Shown: positions 53,362 to 62,473 of the stretch, in pieces
How positions within the stretch are numbered: the stretch's first letter is position 1
How the letters are laid out: every line of letters begins with the position of its first letter
DNA from: CBDCFV01 sp963664625
GTDB lineage: Bacteria > Chloroflexota > Dehalococcoidia > Lucifugimonadales > UBA3495
NCBI GenBank assembly: GCA_963664625.1
Contig: OY761541.1
Location: 868,001 to 932,000 of the forward strand
Direction of reading: 5' to 3'
DNA: 64,000 nucleotides
Notes under the pieces: generated by a model
Seen by the model: the letters and a program-made list of their open reading frames with translations, nothing else
Database searches by the model: none
What the model was told of the DNA's origin: nothing
Translations under genes and position numbers: made by a program

Positions 53362-54258
53362 TCAGCCGGTGTGTTTCTTGACGAACTGACCGCACTGTTC
53401 CAGCGCTTCCCTGGCCTCGGGAAGGAAAGACGCGAAGGCCTGCCAGACGTGGGGCATGTCGTCCCACACTTCCAGGGTAACGTCCACGCCGGCTTCCTTG
53501 GCCCGGTCGGCCAATCGAATCGAGTCGTCCAGCAGGACTTCAGCGGTGCCTACCTGCACCAGCAACGGCGGCAGCCCCCGCAGGTCGGCGTAGTAAGGGG
53601 ATGCCAAGGGAGTGGTGCGGGGACGGTCCCCAAGGTAGGTCGAGGCCATGCCTTCCAACATCTCCTTGTCTATGAGCGGGTCAACTTCCGCCTTGGTGGC
53701 AAACGAGTCCCCGGTATGGGCCAGGTCGGTCCAGCCGGAATGGGATATTCCACCAGCCGGGAGAGGGTCGCCGAAATACTTCAAGGCGACCAGCGTGGCG
53801 ATTGTCAGCCCGCCGCCGCACGAGTCTCCGCCTATGACGATGCGTCCGGGCGAAACGCCTTCGCTCAACAGCCACCGGTAGGCCGCCACTGAGTCTTCGA
53901 CTGCGGCCGGGAATGGGTGCTCCGGGGCCAGCCGGTAGTTGACTCCCAGCACCCGGGCGTCAGACACCCGCGACAGGTAAGACAGCGGTGACCGGTGAGT
54001 CCGCATGGAGCCGATCATGTATCCGCCGCCATGCAGGTACATGACCACCCGGTCGTCAGCCACGCAGGGAGTGGTAATCCATTCGGCGGATACGCCACCC
54101 GCTCCCACCTGCTCGAACACGGCGTCCTCGGGCAGTTCGAACGGGGCCGTGAACCGCTCGTACCAGACCCGGAACTCCTCGACGGTGGTATAGGCTTGGG
54201 TCTCCGCCTTGGCTGCCCTGAACATGCTGATTGCCCGGTCCAATTCCGGTGAAGCCAT
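53362..54258 (-). CDS. Alpha/beta-hydrolase, HSL-family acetyl esterase-like
   Basis: A 298-residue hydrolase; the ATG at 54258 follows GGGGGG. HGGGYMIGS forms the HSL oxyanion motif (~75), GDSCGGGLTIATL the Ser elbow (~147), and the Asp/His follow near VTLEVWDDMPHVWQAF. These enzymes hydrolyse short-chain esters. Confidence 0.92.
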   Translation of the reverse strand: MASPELDRAISMFRAAKAETQAYTTVEEFRVWYERFTAPFELPEDAVFEQVGAGGVSAEWITTPCVADDRVVMYLHGGGYMIGSMRTHRSPLSYLSRVSDARVLGVNYRLAPEHPFPAAVEDSVAAYRWLLSEGVSPGRIVIGGDSCGGGLTIATLVALKYFGDPLPAGGISHSGWTDLAHTGDSFATKAEVDPLIDKEMLEGMASTYLGDRPRTTPLASPYYADLRGLPPLLVQVGTAEVLLDDSIRLADRAKEAGVDVTLEVWDDMPHVWQAFASFLPEAREALEQCGQFVKKHTG

Positions 54259-54315
54259 AATCAACCCCCCGTTGAACTATTTCACTGCTGGCGATGATAC
54301 GCGGCCCTGTACGGT

Positions 54316-55341
54316 CTATCCCGCTAACTCCACGATGGATATCCAGCACGGCCCGTTGCCCAATGGGACCGTCTCCGACAGGGTCAGCACACCGGAATCG
54401 GGATTGACGCTGAAGACGGCCATTTGGCCAGAGTCCTGACCAGCCGAGTATATATACCGGTCGTGAGGCCCCAAGCAAAGCGCGTTGGGCCTGGCTTCTG
54501 AGGCAACAATGCCGTTGGAGGCCAACTCCCCGGTTGCAGTGTCCACCGTATAACAGGCGATGCTGTCATGGCCCCGGTTTGGCGCATACAGGAAATTGCC
54601 TGCCCCGGTAATCTGGATCTGGGAACAGGTGTTCCGCTCGGCGAAGCCTTCCGGCGGAAGAGTGGTGATAGTCTGGAAGAGCGACAGAGTGCCATTAGTC
54701 GTATCCAGACGGTAGCCGCTCACGCTGCACCCCTGCTCGTTGGAGAAATAGAGAACGTCCAGTGAGGGATGAAAGCAGAAGTGCCGAGGCCCCAGGAACT
54801 CTTCCGGCTCAACTATGGCCGGAGAGTTGGGAGTAATCTGGCCAGTGTCTTCGTCGAAATGGAATTGCCATACCTGGTTGGGGCCGTTACCCGCGATGTG
54901 CGGAACGAATGCGTACCTGTTGGTCGGGTCGGTCTGCATGGCGTGTGCCCCGGTCGCCGTTTCCAACGATACGACGGGAGGCTCCCCCACCGATCCGTCA
55001 TCCCCTATGGGATGCACCGCTACGCGCGCGCCTTGGTAATAGGACGACAACAAGAACCTCCCTCGGCGGTCGGTGTCGACGTAGACCGGCCACGAGTCCA
55101 GCGGCACGGAGCCTGTCTGTGTCAGGCCCCCGCCGGACTGGTCAATCCGGAAGCTGGTCAGCCCAGGGGTTTCCCGGGTCCCGCAATACAGGTGATTGCG
55201 GTCGGGACTGATTGCCAGGGTGAATGGGCCGCCGGCCACGGTTACATCGTGCTGGTGGGTGAGGCTTCCGGTATTCGGGTCCACGGTAAAGACCGAAATC
55301 TTGTCATCCTCGCTCACGGCAACATACATATAGTAGGGCAT
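54316..55341 (-). CDS. Seven-bladed beta-propeller lactonase-family protein
   Basis: A 341-residue propeller of the 6-phosphogluconolactonase/muconate-lactonizing type. It starts MYVAVSEDDKISVFTVDPNT and repeats blades such as LYAPNRGHDSIACYTVDTAT and YIYSAGQDSGQMAVFSVNPD. It may hydrolyse lactones, but the fold is also used for other functions. It lies 20 bp after the proline-racemase-like gene on the same strand. Confidence 0.85.
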   Translation of the reverse strand: MPYYMYVAVSEDDKISVFTVDPNTGSLTHQHDVTVAGGPFTLAISPDRNHLYCGTRETPGLTSFRIDQSGGGLTQTGSVPLDSWPVYVDTDRRGRFLLSSYYQGARVAVHPIGDDGSVGEPPVVSLETATGAHAMQTDPTNRYAFVPHIAGNGPNQVWQFHFDEDTGQITPNSPAIVEPEEFLGPRHFCFHPSLDVLYFSNEQGCSVSGYRLDTTNGTLSLFQTITTLPPEGFAERNTCSQIQITGAGNFLYAPNRGHDSIACYTVDTATGELASNGIVASEARPNALCLGPHDRYIYSAGQDSGQMAVFSVNPDSGVLTLSETVPLGNGPCWISIVELAG

Positions 55342-55361
55342 AACTCACTCCTTAAAGTCGG

Positions 55362-56372
55362 TTAGGAGACAACAAATCCCTCTCCCACGGGGTCGTCGGG
55401 GTCAATCAACCACTTGGCGTAGCCTGTAATGTTCGCTTTACCCTTGATGGTGGGTATGACCGCCCGGTGGCCGCCCAGTTCCGTCTCGCCCACCAAGCAG
55501 CCCTCGAAAGTCCCTGTTCCAAGCAGCCCTTCCGATTGGATGGTCTGGCCCACTTCGATGCGGCCCTGTGCTTCCAGCATCGCCATCATCGCGCTGGTGC
55601 CTGTGCCTCCGGGCGACCGGTCCGCCTTGCCGTCGCTGAATACGTGAACGCATTTGTAAAGTGCGTCAGGCAAAGTTGGTTCGTGATAGAAGGTGACGAA
55701 CTCCAGGTTGTTGATGTGGGGTTGGGTGGGATGCCGCAGTTCGACTTGCCCGTTGACGAGGTCTTTTACTACCGGGCCAAGCCTGGAGAAGAACCCGGCG
55801 TTCCGGGGACAAATCTTCCACTCGGGATGTTCCCACTTCAGTATGGCGAAAAAGTTGCCGCCGAAGGACACATCTACATTCACTTCTCCGAAATCGGGAA
55901 GCGCGATCTTGACATCCCTGTGGGCCAAGTAAGCGGGAACGTTCTGAAACCGACACCACTCCACGCTGCTTGCCGTCGAGCCGACTTCGGCGGTGACAAG
56001 ACCCGCAGTGGTCTCAAACCTGATGGTGGTCAGGTCACCATGCGATGGCGTCAACCCCTGTGACACCATAGCCATGCCCAAGGCTATCGTGCCGTGGCCG
56101 CACATGTCATGGAAGTTTTCGCCGTCCATCCAAATCATGCCCACGTCCGCGTCGGGGCTGGACGGCGGAGTCAGGAAAACGCCGAACATATCCTTGTGGC
56201 CGCGGGGCTCGCGGGTCAAAGCGCGGCGGAGCCAGTCGTAGTTGGCCTCTAGGTGCCGTCTCTTGCCCACGATATCCGTGCCGTATGGATAGGGCACGCC
56301 GCCGTAGACGATGCAGGTAGGCTCGCCCTCGGTATGGGTATAGATTACGTCAATAAAGTGGTTCTTGCGCAT
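55362..56372 (-). CDS. Proline racemase / hydroxyproline epimerase family protein, one catalytic Cys missing
   Basis: A 336-residue protein. The first catalytic Cys is present in HDMCGHGTIALGMAM (~90). The second, in the usual SPCGTGTS, is Gly here (DRSPGGTGTSAMMA, ~255). In this family Cys/Cys gives racemase and Cys/Thr gives trans-3-hydroxyproline dehydratase, so Cys/Gly may mean dehydratase or another activity. The codon is GGA, one base from TGA. Confidence 0.88.
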   Translation of the reverse strand: MRKNHFIDVIYTHTEGEPTCIVYGGVPYPYGTDIVGKRRHLEANYDWLRRALTREPRGHKDMFGVFLTPPSSPDADVGMIWMDGENFHDMCGHGTIALGMAMVSQGLTPSHGDLTTIRFETTAGLVTAEVGSTASSVEWCRFQNVPAYLAHRDVKIALPDFGEVNVDVSFGGNFFAILKWEHPEWKICPRNAGFFSRLGPVVKDLVNGQVELRHPTQPHINNLEFVTFYHEPTLPDALYKCVHVFSDGKADRSPGGTGTSAMMAMLEAQGRIEVGQTIQSEGLLGTGTFEGCLVGETELGGHRAVIPTIKGKANITGYAKWLIDPDDPVGEGFVVS

Positions 56373-56506
56373 TGGACGATCCCCTCTTTGTACCGCGCAG
56401 CTACAGACTGGGGAAGTGTAGCATCAGCCTCACCGAGCTTCAAATTGCATAGCCTTATCCGGGCTTGCGCCAACGTGAGATAATAGGCCGACAGGAGGGA
56501 CGAAAT

Positions 56507-56905
56507 ATGGACACCTCTCGATACAACCCCTTGACCCCTGAAGAGCGCGCCGTAATCGAACGGAAGGGGACGGAGTGGCCCTTTACCGGAGAATACGACG
56601 ACTTCTACGAGCCGGGCACCTACATCTGCCGCCGGTGCAACGCCGAACTGTACCACTCGGTGGACAAGTTCGACGCTCATTGCGGCTGGCCGGCCTTCGA
56701 CAAGGAGATTAAGGGCGCGGTCAAATACCTGCTTGACGACGACGGCTACAGGATCGAAGTCCAGTGCGCCGCCTGTGACGGCCACTTGGGACATGTCTTC
56801 ATCGGAGAGCGCTTGACCGAGACCAACACCCGGCACTGCATAAACTCCATCTCCATGAGGTTTGTGCCCGCCCCGCAGGAAGAGGTCAATGACGCAGGAC
56901 TCTGA
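56507..56905 (+). CDS. msrB: Peptide-methionine (R)-S-oxide reductase MsrB
   Basis: A 132-residue MsrB. The start at 56507 follows CAGGAGGGAC. Zinc cysteines are in ICRRCNAELY and QCAACDGHLGHVF; the catalytic Cys is in NTRHCINSISMRF near the C-terminus. It repairs methionine-R-sulfoxide. It overlaps the YbaK-like gene by 17 bp and is divergent from the proline-racemase-like gene. Confidence 0.95.
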   Translation: MDTSRYNPLTPEERAVIERKGTEWPFTGEYDDFYEPGTYICRRCNAELYHSVDKFDAHCGWPAFDKEIKGAVKYLLDDDGYRIEVQCAACDGHLGHVFIGERLTETNTRHCINSISMRFVPAPQEEVNDAGL

Positions 56906-57389
56906 CATCGAATCAAACGTAGTCGCGGCCCTGGACGGGCTGGGCATTCCCCACGAAATCATCCGCATAGACCCTGACTTCGCCGATACGGCCCAATTCT
57001 GTGAAGAGTACGGCTACTCCCTTGCCCACTGCGCCAACACCATCATAGTGGGGTCCCGGCGGGGGCCAAAGCAGTTCTCCGCCTGCGTGGTGCTTGGGAC
57101 CGACCGCTTGGACGTCAACAAGACGGTCAAGGGCTTGATGAACGTCTCCCGCGCCTCTTTCGCTTCGCCGGAGGACACCCGCGAGTTGACCGGCATGATG
57201 ATAGGCGGCGTTACGCCATTCGCCCTGCCGGACGACCTGCCGATATACGCCGACCAACGGTTGCTGGATGTGGAATACCTTATCTTCGGCTCCGGCTCCA
57301 GGAGTTCCAAGCTGAAACTTGCTCCTGGCGACCTTTCGAAGATACCCAACCTCCGGTTCGTGCCCGGCTTGTCCCTGCCCCGGGAGTAA
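56889..57389 (+). CDS. YbaK/ProX-type aminoacyl-tRNA deacylase
   Basis: A 166-residue YbaK-fold protein. It contains YSLAHCANTIIVGSR, ACVVLGTDRLDVNKTVKGLM (conserved Lys) and GMMIGGVTPFALPDDLPIYA, the family's substrate-pocket motif. Such enzymes hydrolyse mischarged tRNAs. It overlaps msrB and is probably translated with it. Confidence 0.92.
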   Translation: MTQDSDIESNVVAALDGLGIPHEIIRIDPDFADTAQFCEEYGYSLAHCANTIIVGSRRGPKQFSACVVLGTDRLDVNKTVKGLMNVSRASFASPEDTRELTGMMIGGVTPFALPDDLPIYADQRLLDVEYLIFGSGSRSSKLKLAPGDLSKIPNLRFVPGLSLPRE

Positions 57390-57401
57390 GACTGGAGCGG
57401 C

Positions 57402-58709
57402 CTAAGCGGCAGCCCCTGCCGGCCTGAGTTCCGGGGGCCGCCGCTCACCCCGGAAGGCGACTAAGGCCATTGCAGCCAGCAAGAGAGCGATATTGGTCCA
57501 GATAGCGACGTCGTAGGTCCCACGGTAATCGTGGAAAAGGCCGCCGAGGAAAGCCCCTATCCCGCTGCCGATGGGCATCACCGAGAACATCGTCCCGTAA
57601 ATTGTCCCCAGGTTTCTGACGCCGTAACGGTCAGAGGTATAGGCAGCGGTGACGCTGACTATGGAGTTCCAGGAAAACCCTACCATGAGCACCCCCGCCA
57701 AGAGGGTCCCCAGTCCCAGCGCAGGAATTCCAAGGGCCGGTACTCCCATAGACAGCAAGACGACAACAAACCCCAATGCCCGGATGTTGTAAGAAGCGGT
57801 CAACAACCACCGGCGCCCGAACTGGTCGGAAAGGTGCCCCATGACCAAGCTTCCCACCACCGCCGTGGCCCCGATCAGGCTGAACACTCCCGCCGCGGCC
57901 ATCGGATGGTATCCAAGGTCTTGCGCGTAAGTCACGAAGTGAGCATTCACGAAGCTCATCGAGTACCCTCAAACGAAGTACCCGAAAGTGAGCCGGTAGA
58001 AAAGGTTCGATCCCAGCGCCTCTTTGAAAGTCGCGTCGCGCCCGAATATCGGCGTTGAGTCTTCCCCGTCAGTCCCCCTCCTCCTGCGCAGGTCGGATGA
58101 ATCGCCCAATGGCTCCAGTCCCATCTCCTGCGGCGTGTTCCGGATGAATATCAGGCCAATGGGCAGAATGACCAAGAGCGCGAGGCCGCCCAGGAAATAG
58201 TAGGCGTCCCGCCAGTCGAACAGTATCAGGAACACCGACGCCGTCGGCACCAGTATCAAGGCTCCAAAGGAACCGGCGCTGCTGTGCAGGCCCAGCGTCA
58301 AGCCCCGGCGGGCGTAAAACCAGGAGCTTATCACCTTGGTTAAGATAGGGCCGACGCCCATCGTCAGACCTATGCTCATCACCGCAAAGACCGCGTAGAG
58401 TTGCATCAAGGTCTGGACCGACGGGACGATCAACAGCATGACCCCCAGCAACGCCACGCCGGAAAGGGCCACCAATTTGGGGCTGTAACGGTCGGCCAGA
58501 TAACCGGCGAAGGGGCGCAAAAGGCCGGACAGCATGAAGGTAATGCCGAATGCGAGGGACAGGGTGCCCCTGCTCCAGCCAAAATCCTCGGTCATGGGCT
58601 GCAGGAACACGCCGAAGGAGAACTGGGTGCCGGAGGTGCCCAGGGCCACCAACGAGCAGCCCATCACCACATACCAACCGTGGAACATCCGGTCCGGCTT
58701 ATCCGCCAT
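57402..58709 (-). CDS. MFS transporter with in-frame TGA, candidate selenoprotein
   Basis: From the ATG at 58709 the reverse strand gives a 435-residue MFS protein (about twelve helices, OFA-like: MFHGWYVVMGCSLVALGTSG, YARRGLTLGLHSSAGSFGAL) with one TGA at 57969-57971, codon 247. Locally it reads RLTFGYFV-U-GYSMSFVNAHFV in TM7. In OFA/MCT-type relatives I expect Cys (FVCG) or Ser here; the paralogue at 50790 has Ser. The two halves stay in the same frame and only together make a whole transporter. A bulged hairpin starts 10 bases after the TGA. A frame-preserving nonsense mutation is the main alternative. Confidence 0.75.
57940..57958 (-). promoter_or_regulatory. Candidate bacterial SECIS hairpin (MFS gene)
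   Basis: Reverse strand: TGAGC (57958-57954) pairs with GCTCA (57944-57940), then two more pairs (TT with AA) across a bulged T, leaving the loop CGTG. It starts 10 bases after the TGA, the same distance as in the SelW-like gene, and both loops contain CGTG. Predicted by eye only. Confidence 0.5.
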
Positions 58710-59080
58710 ATCCGCCTCTCGCCGGGTTGTCTATCCGCGTTGGTCCGGTTGGGTCCCGATACTCCTTAATTTACCACAACAAATACTGGCAAACGGTGGG
58801 TTCGTATGGCGAATGCCGTCCCATTGTGACAGGGCCTTTCCATCCCCTCGTCATTCCCGCGCAGGCGGGAATCTATGCGGTCTTGTCACGGGAAAATTGC
58901 ATAGACCGCAGTGATGTGGTTTCCCGCTTTCGCGGGAAAGACGAAACCTATGTAACCCAACCCGGAAAATGAAAAAGCCCAGCCTTTTATAGCCGGTCAG
59001 GTTGGACGAACCGGCGCCCGTTGGATATTATGGCCGCAACTCTCATTCAGGAAACCTTTACCTATTGGAGAGACTGCACA
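58710..59080. other. Intergenic stretch of 371 bp
   Basis: Divergent gap between the MFS and D-aminoacylase genes. It holds an inverted-repeat element at 58850-58943. I see no gene or clear promoter otherwise. Confidence 0.65.
58850..58943. repeat. Inverted-repeat (MITE-like) element
   Basis: A 94-bp element made of a GTCATTCCCGCGCAGGCGGG arm, a central segment with a partial TATGCGGTCT/AGACCGCA inverted pair, and a CCCGCTTTCGCGGG arm. It shares the hairpin core with the other elements but has no clear terminal repeats. Confidence 0.6.
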
Positions 59081-60646
59081 ATGCTCGACATATTGATAAC
59101 AGGCGGAGAAGTCCTCGACGGCGTCGGCAACACCGGGTTCTATGGCGCCGTAGGCATACAGGGAGACCAGGTCCAAGTGTTCCGGGGCGATGTTTCCCAC
59201 TTGGAAGCCCAACGGACGATTGACGCCACCGGCAAGGTGGTGTGTCCGGGTTTCATCGACGTTCATGCCCACTCAGGGTTGGTGATCCTGTCCGAGCCGC
59301 GACACGAACCCAAGGTGTTCCAGGGCGTCACCACCGAGTTGATCGGCATCGACGGCAACTCTTACGCCCCATTCCGGTCGCCCGACGACCTGGACCGGTT
59401 CATCTGCCTCAACTCCGGCTTGGACGGCGACCCTCCCCTGCCGGGCCGGTGGTCCACGGTATCGGAGTACCTCTCCATGTTCGACCGCAAGGTAGCGGTG
59501 AACATCGCCTACATCGTGGGCAACGCTCCATTGCGCATCAACGCCGTGGGATGGAACGACCGGAAGGCCACCGCAGCGGAGATGGACGACATGAAGGCGC
59601 TGCTGCGGGAAAGCATGGAGGAAGGGGCGGTAGGCATGTCCACCGGGCTGGACTACCCGCCCGGGAGCTACGCCGACACCGACGAACTGGTGGCCCTTTC
59701 CGAGGAAGCAGCCCGGCTTGGCGGCATCTACCACACCCACACCCGCAACTGGCTGGGCGACCGATACCTGGACCCCAACCGTGAAGCCATAGAGATCGGG
59801 CGTCGCAGCGGCATCCCGGTCCACATCACCCACCTGTTCCGCCGTCGCATCCACACCTCCGGGGCACGGCCCATCCTGCAACTGGTGGACGACGCCCGCG
59901 ACGAGGGTCTGGACGTCACCTTCGACACCTTCCCTTATCGTTACGGCGGCACCAGGATCCTGATAGTCTTCCCCCAGTGGGCCCAGGACGGCGGCCCGGA
60001 CAGGGTGAAGGAGGTTTTGGCCGACCCTGGCCTGCGGGACCGCCTGAAGCAGGAAATACAGCCCAGGGGCAGGGGATGGGATGAGATGTGGGTCACCTAC
60101 TTCAAGGAACCCCAAAACAAGCGGTTCGAAGGGCGATCGGTGGCGGAAATGGCTGAAATGCTGGGCAAGCATCCCGTTGACGCCATCTGCGACGTGCTGC
60201 TGGAAGAAAACTTGAGGGTGTCCTACTTCGCTGACATCGCCGACGAGAACACCCTGCCGGACTTCATCGAACACCCGGTCTATATGGTGGGCAGCGACGC
60301 CCTGCTGATAGGAGACTACCCGCCGCCAATGGCCTACGGCACCTTCCCCTTCATCCTCGCCCAACTGGTCCGCGAAGAACGCAAACTGTCCCTGCCCGAC
60401 GCCGTCAGGAGGATGACCTCTTATCCGGCGCAGCGCCTGGGAATTTCGGACCGGGGAATCCTGGCCGACGGCATGAAGGCCGACGTGGTCATCTTCGATC
60501 TGTCGACCATCAACGCCAACAACACCAAGCAGGACCCGCGGCGGCTCGCCAGCGGCGTCGACTACGTTATCGTCAACGGCACGCCCGTCATCGACCAAGG
60601 CGTGCACACCGGCGCTTTGCCCGGTCGGGCCCTGCGCCGCGGCTAA
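59081..60646 (+). CDS. N-acyl-D-amino-acid deacylase (D-aminoacylase family)
   Basis: A 521-residue amidohydrolase; the ATG at 59081 is chosen as the start of MLDILITGGEVLDGVGNTGF. The HxH metal motif is in CPGFIDVHAHSGLVI, with ITHLFRRRIHTSG and MVGSDALLIGDYPP as later metal-site segments. The family removes N-acyl groups from D-amino acids. It precedes an amidase on the same strand. Confidence 0.92.
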   Translation: MLDILITGGEVLDGVGNTGFYGAVGIQGDQVQVFRGDVSHLEAQRTIDATGKVVCPGFIDVHAHSGLVILSEPRHEPKVFQGVTTELIGIDGNSYAPFRSPDDLDRFICLNSGLDGDPPLPGRWSTVSEYLSMFDRKVAVNIAYIVGNAPLRINAVGWNDRKATAAEMDDMKALLRESMEEGAVGMSTGLDYPPGSYADTDELVALSEEAARLGGIYHTHTRNWLGDRYLDPNREAIEIGRRSGIPVHITHLFRRRIHTSGARPILQLVDDARDEGLDVTFDTFPYRYGGTRILIVFPQWAQDGGPDRVKEVLADPGLRDRLKQEIQPRGRGWDEMWVTYFKEPQNKRFEGRSVAEMAEMLGKHPVDAICDVLLEENLRVSYFADIADENTLPDFIEHPVYMVGSDALLIGDYPPPMAYGTFPFILAQLVREERKLSLPDAVRRMTSYPAQRLGISDRGILADGMKADVVIFDLSTINANNTKQDPRRLASGVDYVIVNGTPVIDQGVHTGALPGRALRRG

Positions 60647-60689
60647 TAGGCCGACAATGTTGTAACGATGGACAAACTAAGAGCGATCA

Positions 60690-60760
60690 GGGCGCCCACA
60701 AGGGGCGCCCCTACGGGACCGTCCTTGACTGGTAGGGGCAACCCTTGTGGTTGCCCTCGT
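60690..60760. repeat. Inverted-repeat element (GGGCGCCCACAAGGGGC type)
   Basis: A 71-bp element whose left part GGGCGCCCACAAGGGGCG and right part GGCAACCCTTGTGGTTGCC form two opposed arms around GTAGGGG. Non-coding; between the D-aminoacylase and the amidase. Confidence 0.65.
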
Positions 60761-60825
60761 TACCCATCATTTCAAAGCGGTTGGCCAACTAGGCAAGTCC
60801 CACGGAATACCTTTGGAGGTAAACC

Positions 60826-62232
60826 ATGAGCGAAGACATCTACTACGCCCCCGCTACCGAGTTGGCGGCCAAGATACGCCAGAAGGTCCTGTCCCCGGTG
60901 GATGTAGTCCAAGCCCACTTGGACCGCATCGAGCAATTGAACTCCACCCTCAACGCCATTGTCTTCTTCGCCGAAGACCCGCTGGAGCGGGCCAAGGAAG
61001 CGGAAGCCGCGGTAATGCGCGGTGACGATCTCGGCCCATTCCACGGAGTGCCCTATACCCTCAAGGACTGCATCGAAACGACCGGGATGCGCATGTCCCT
61101 CGGGTCTAAGATTTACAACGACTACGTCTCCGATCAGGACGCGGAAGTCTACACCCGCCTCAAGGACGCCGGCGGGATTCTGCTGGGCAAGACCAACATG
61201 CCGGAGTTCGCCCTGTGGTGGGAAACGGACAACGAGGTCTTCGGGAAAACCCGCAATCCTTGGAACTTGGACAGAACGGCCGGCGGCTCCAGCGGCGGAG
61301 AGGTGGCGGCAATAGCCGCCGGCCTCTCACCCTTTGGATTGGGGACCGACCTTGGCGGTTCCATCCGCGCCCCTGCCAGCCTGTGCGGCGTAGTTGGCAT
61401 CAAGCCCACCTTGGGCCGCATTCCCTACACCGGCATCCAACCCCAGACGCTCCACCGCGCAATCCACGTTGGACCGATTGCCCGTACCGTGGGAGACGTT
61501 GCCCTGGGAATGTCCATCCTCGCCGGCGCCGACGACGTCGATCTCTACACTCCGCCGGTGCCGGTGCCCGACTACTCACCTTTGGACGTTGACCTTACCC
61601 AACTGAGGGTGGGTTGGAGTCCCACCACCGGCGTCCCGGTGGAGCCGGAGGTCCAACGGTCGGTGGCGGAGGCTGCCGCTGCAATGGGCGAACTTGGCAT
61701 GAACGTTGAGCAGGTGGAAATTCCGGCGTTGACCGAGAAGAACGCCTCGGCCATATCCACCATCATTTATACAATGGAAGCCCGCCGCTACTCCGCACCC
61801 ACGATAGCCGGAAGGGAGTCGGAGCTGACGCCCATGTTCCGCGCCCGTTTCGTGGACGGCAATACCTTCACCATCGACGAGTACCTGAATGCCGCCCAAG
61901 AATGGGAAGACCTGCGGCAGGCGGTCAAGGACTATTTCACCCAATACGACATATTCATCTGCCCCACAGTGCCCATGCCAGCCTTCCCCCACGGGCAGAA
62001 CGAGTTCCACATCGAAGGCCGCACCCTGGCGGGCAGGCACACCCTCCGTATTACCCTGCCTTGGGACCTCACCGGCTCACCGGCCATCTCGGTCCCCTTC
62101 GGCTTCAGTTCCGACGGCCTTCCTATAGGAGTCCAAGTGGTTGGGCGACACTTCGACGAGCTGACCCTGCTCCAAGTAGCCCGGGGCCTGGAATCCAGCC
62201 GCCCCCAGATGCAGCGACCGCCTCTGGGCTGA
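60826..62232 (+). CDS. Amidase signature-family enzyme
   Basis: A 468-residue amidase; the ATG at 60826 follows GGAGGTAAACC. The Ser-cisSer-Lys triad is visible: Lys in PYTLKDCIETTG (~80), Ser in TAGGSSGGEVAAIAAG (~150) and GTDLGGSIRAPASLCG (~173). It hydrolyses amides, or could be GatA-like, but no gatB/gatC genes adjoin, so a catabolic amidase is more likely. Confidence 0.92.
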   Translation: MSEDIYYAPATELAAKIRQKVLSPVDVVQAHLDRIEQLNSTLNAIVFFAEDPLERAKEAEAAVMRGDDLGPFHGVPYTLKDCIETTGMRMSLGSKIYNDYVSDQDAEVYTRLKDAGGILLGKTNMPEFALWWETDNEVFGKTRNPWNLDRTAGGSSGGEVAAIAAGLSPFGLGTDLGGSIRAPASLCGVVGIKPTLGRIPYTGIQPQTLHRAIHVGPIARTVGDVALGMSILAGADDVDLYTPPVPVPDYSPLDVDLTQLRVGWSPTTGVPVEPEVQRSVAEAAAAMGELGMNVEQVEIPALTEKNASAISTIIYTMEARRYSAPTIAGRESELTPMFRARFVDGNTFTIDEYLNAAQEWEDLRQAVKDYFTQYDIFICPTVPMPAFPHGQNEFHIEGRTLAGRHTLRITLPWDLTGSPAISVPFGFSSDGLPIGVQVVGRHFDELTLLQVARGLESSRPQMQRPPLG

Positions 62233-62281
62233 TCTCTACAGTGCAGGATTTCGGCATCTTGTGAATAGGATGAAATGAGCC

Positions 62282-62473
62282 ATGAAGCAAATGTTTACAG
62301 CCAAAGTTTGGAAGGAAGGTTCTTGGTATGTAGCCCAAGCTTCAGAAGTAAATGTCGCCAGCCAAGGGGAGTCGCCAGACCAAGCGCTAGAGAACTTACG
62401 GGAAGCTCTGGAACTTTACTTTGAGCCGCCCACTCCACTCGGCCCATCTATTGCCTCGCACACGCGGGGATAG
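62282..62473 (+). CDS. HicB-like antitoxin, truncated at its C-terminus
   Basis: A 63-residue protein reading MFTAKVWKEGSWYVAQASEV then ASQGESPDQALENLREALEL, the HicB RNase-H-like fold. The normal family end (a further beta strand, often with VEVG) is missing; instead the frame runs through EPPTPLGPSIASHTRG and stops in the first CRISPR-like repeat. No hicA toxin gene is adjacent. Probably a remnant or an isolated antitoxin. Confidence 0.75.
   Translation: MKQMFTAKVWKEGSWYVAQASEVNVASQGESPDQALENLREALELYFEPPTPLGPSIASHTRG

Noticed and set aside
6055..58709. TGA reassigned as a sense codon (e.g. Trp or Gly code)
   Set aside because: Many intact genes end in TGA at the expected family length (recF, purL), and the four in-frame TGAs all fall at Cys/Ser-type positions.
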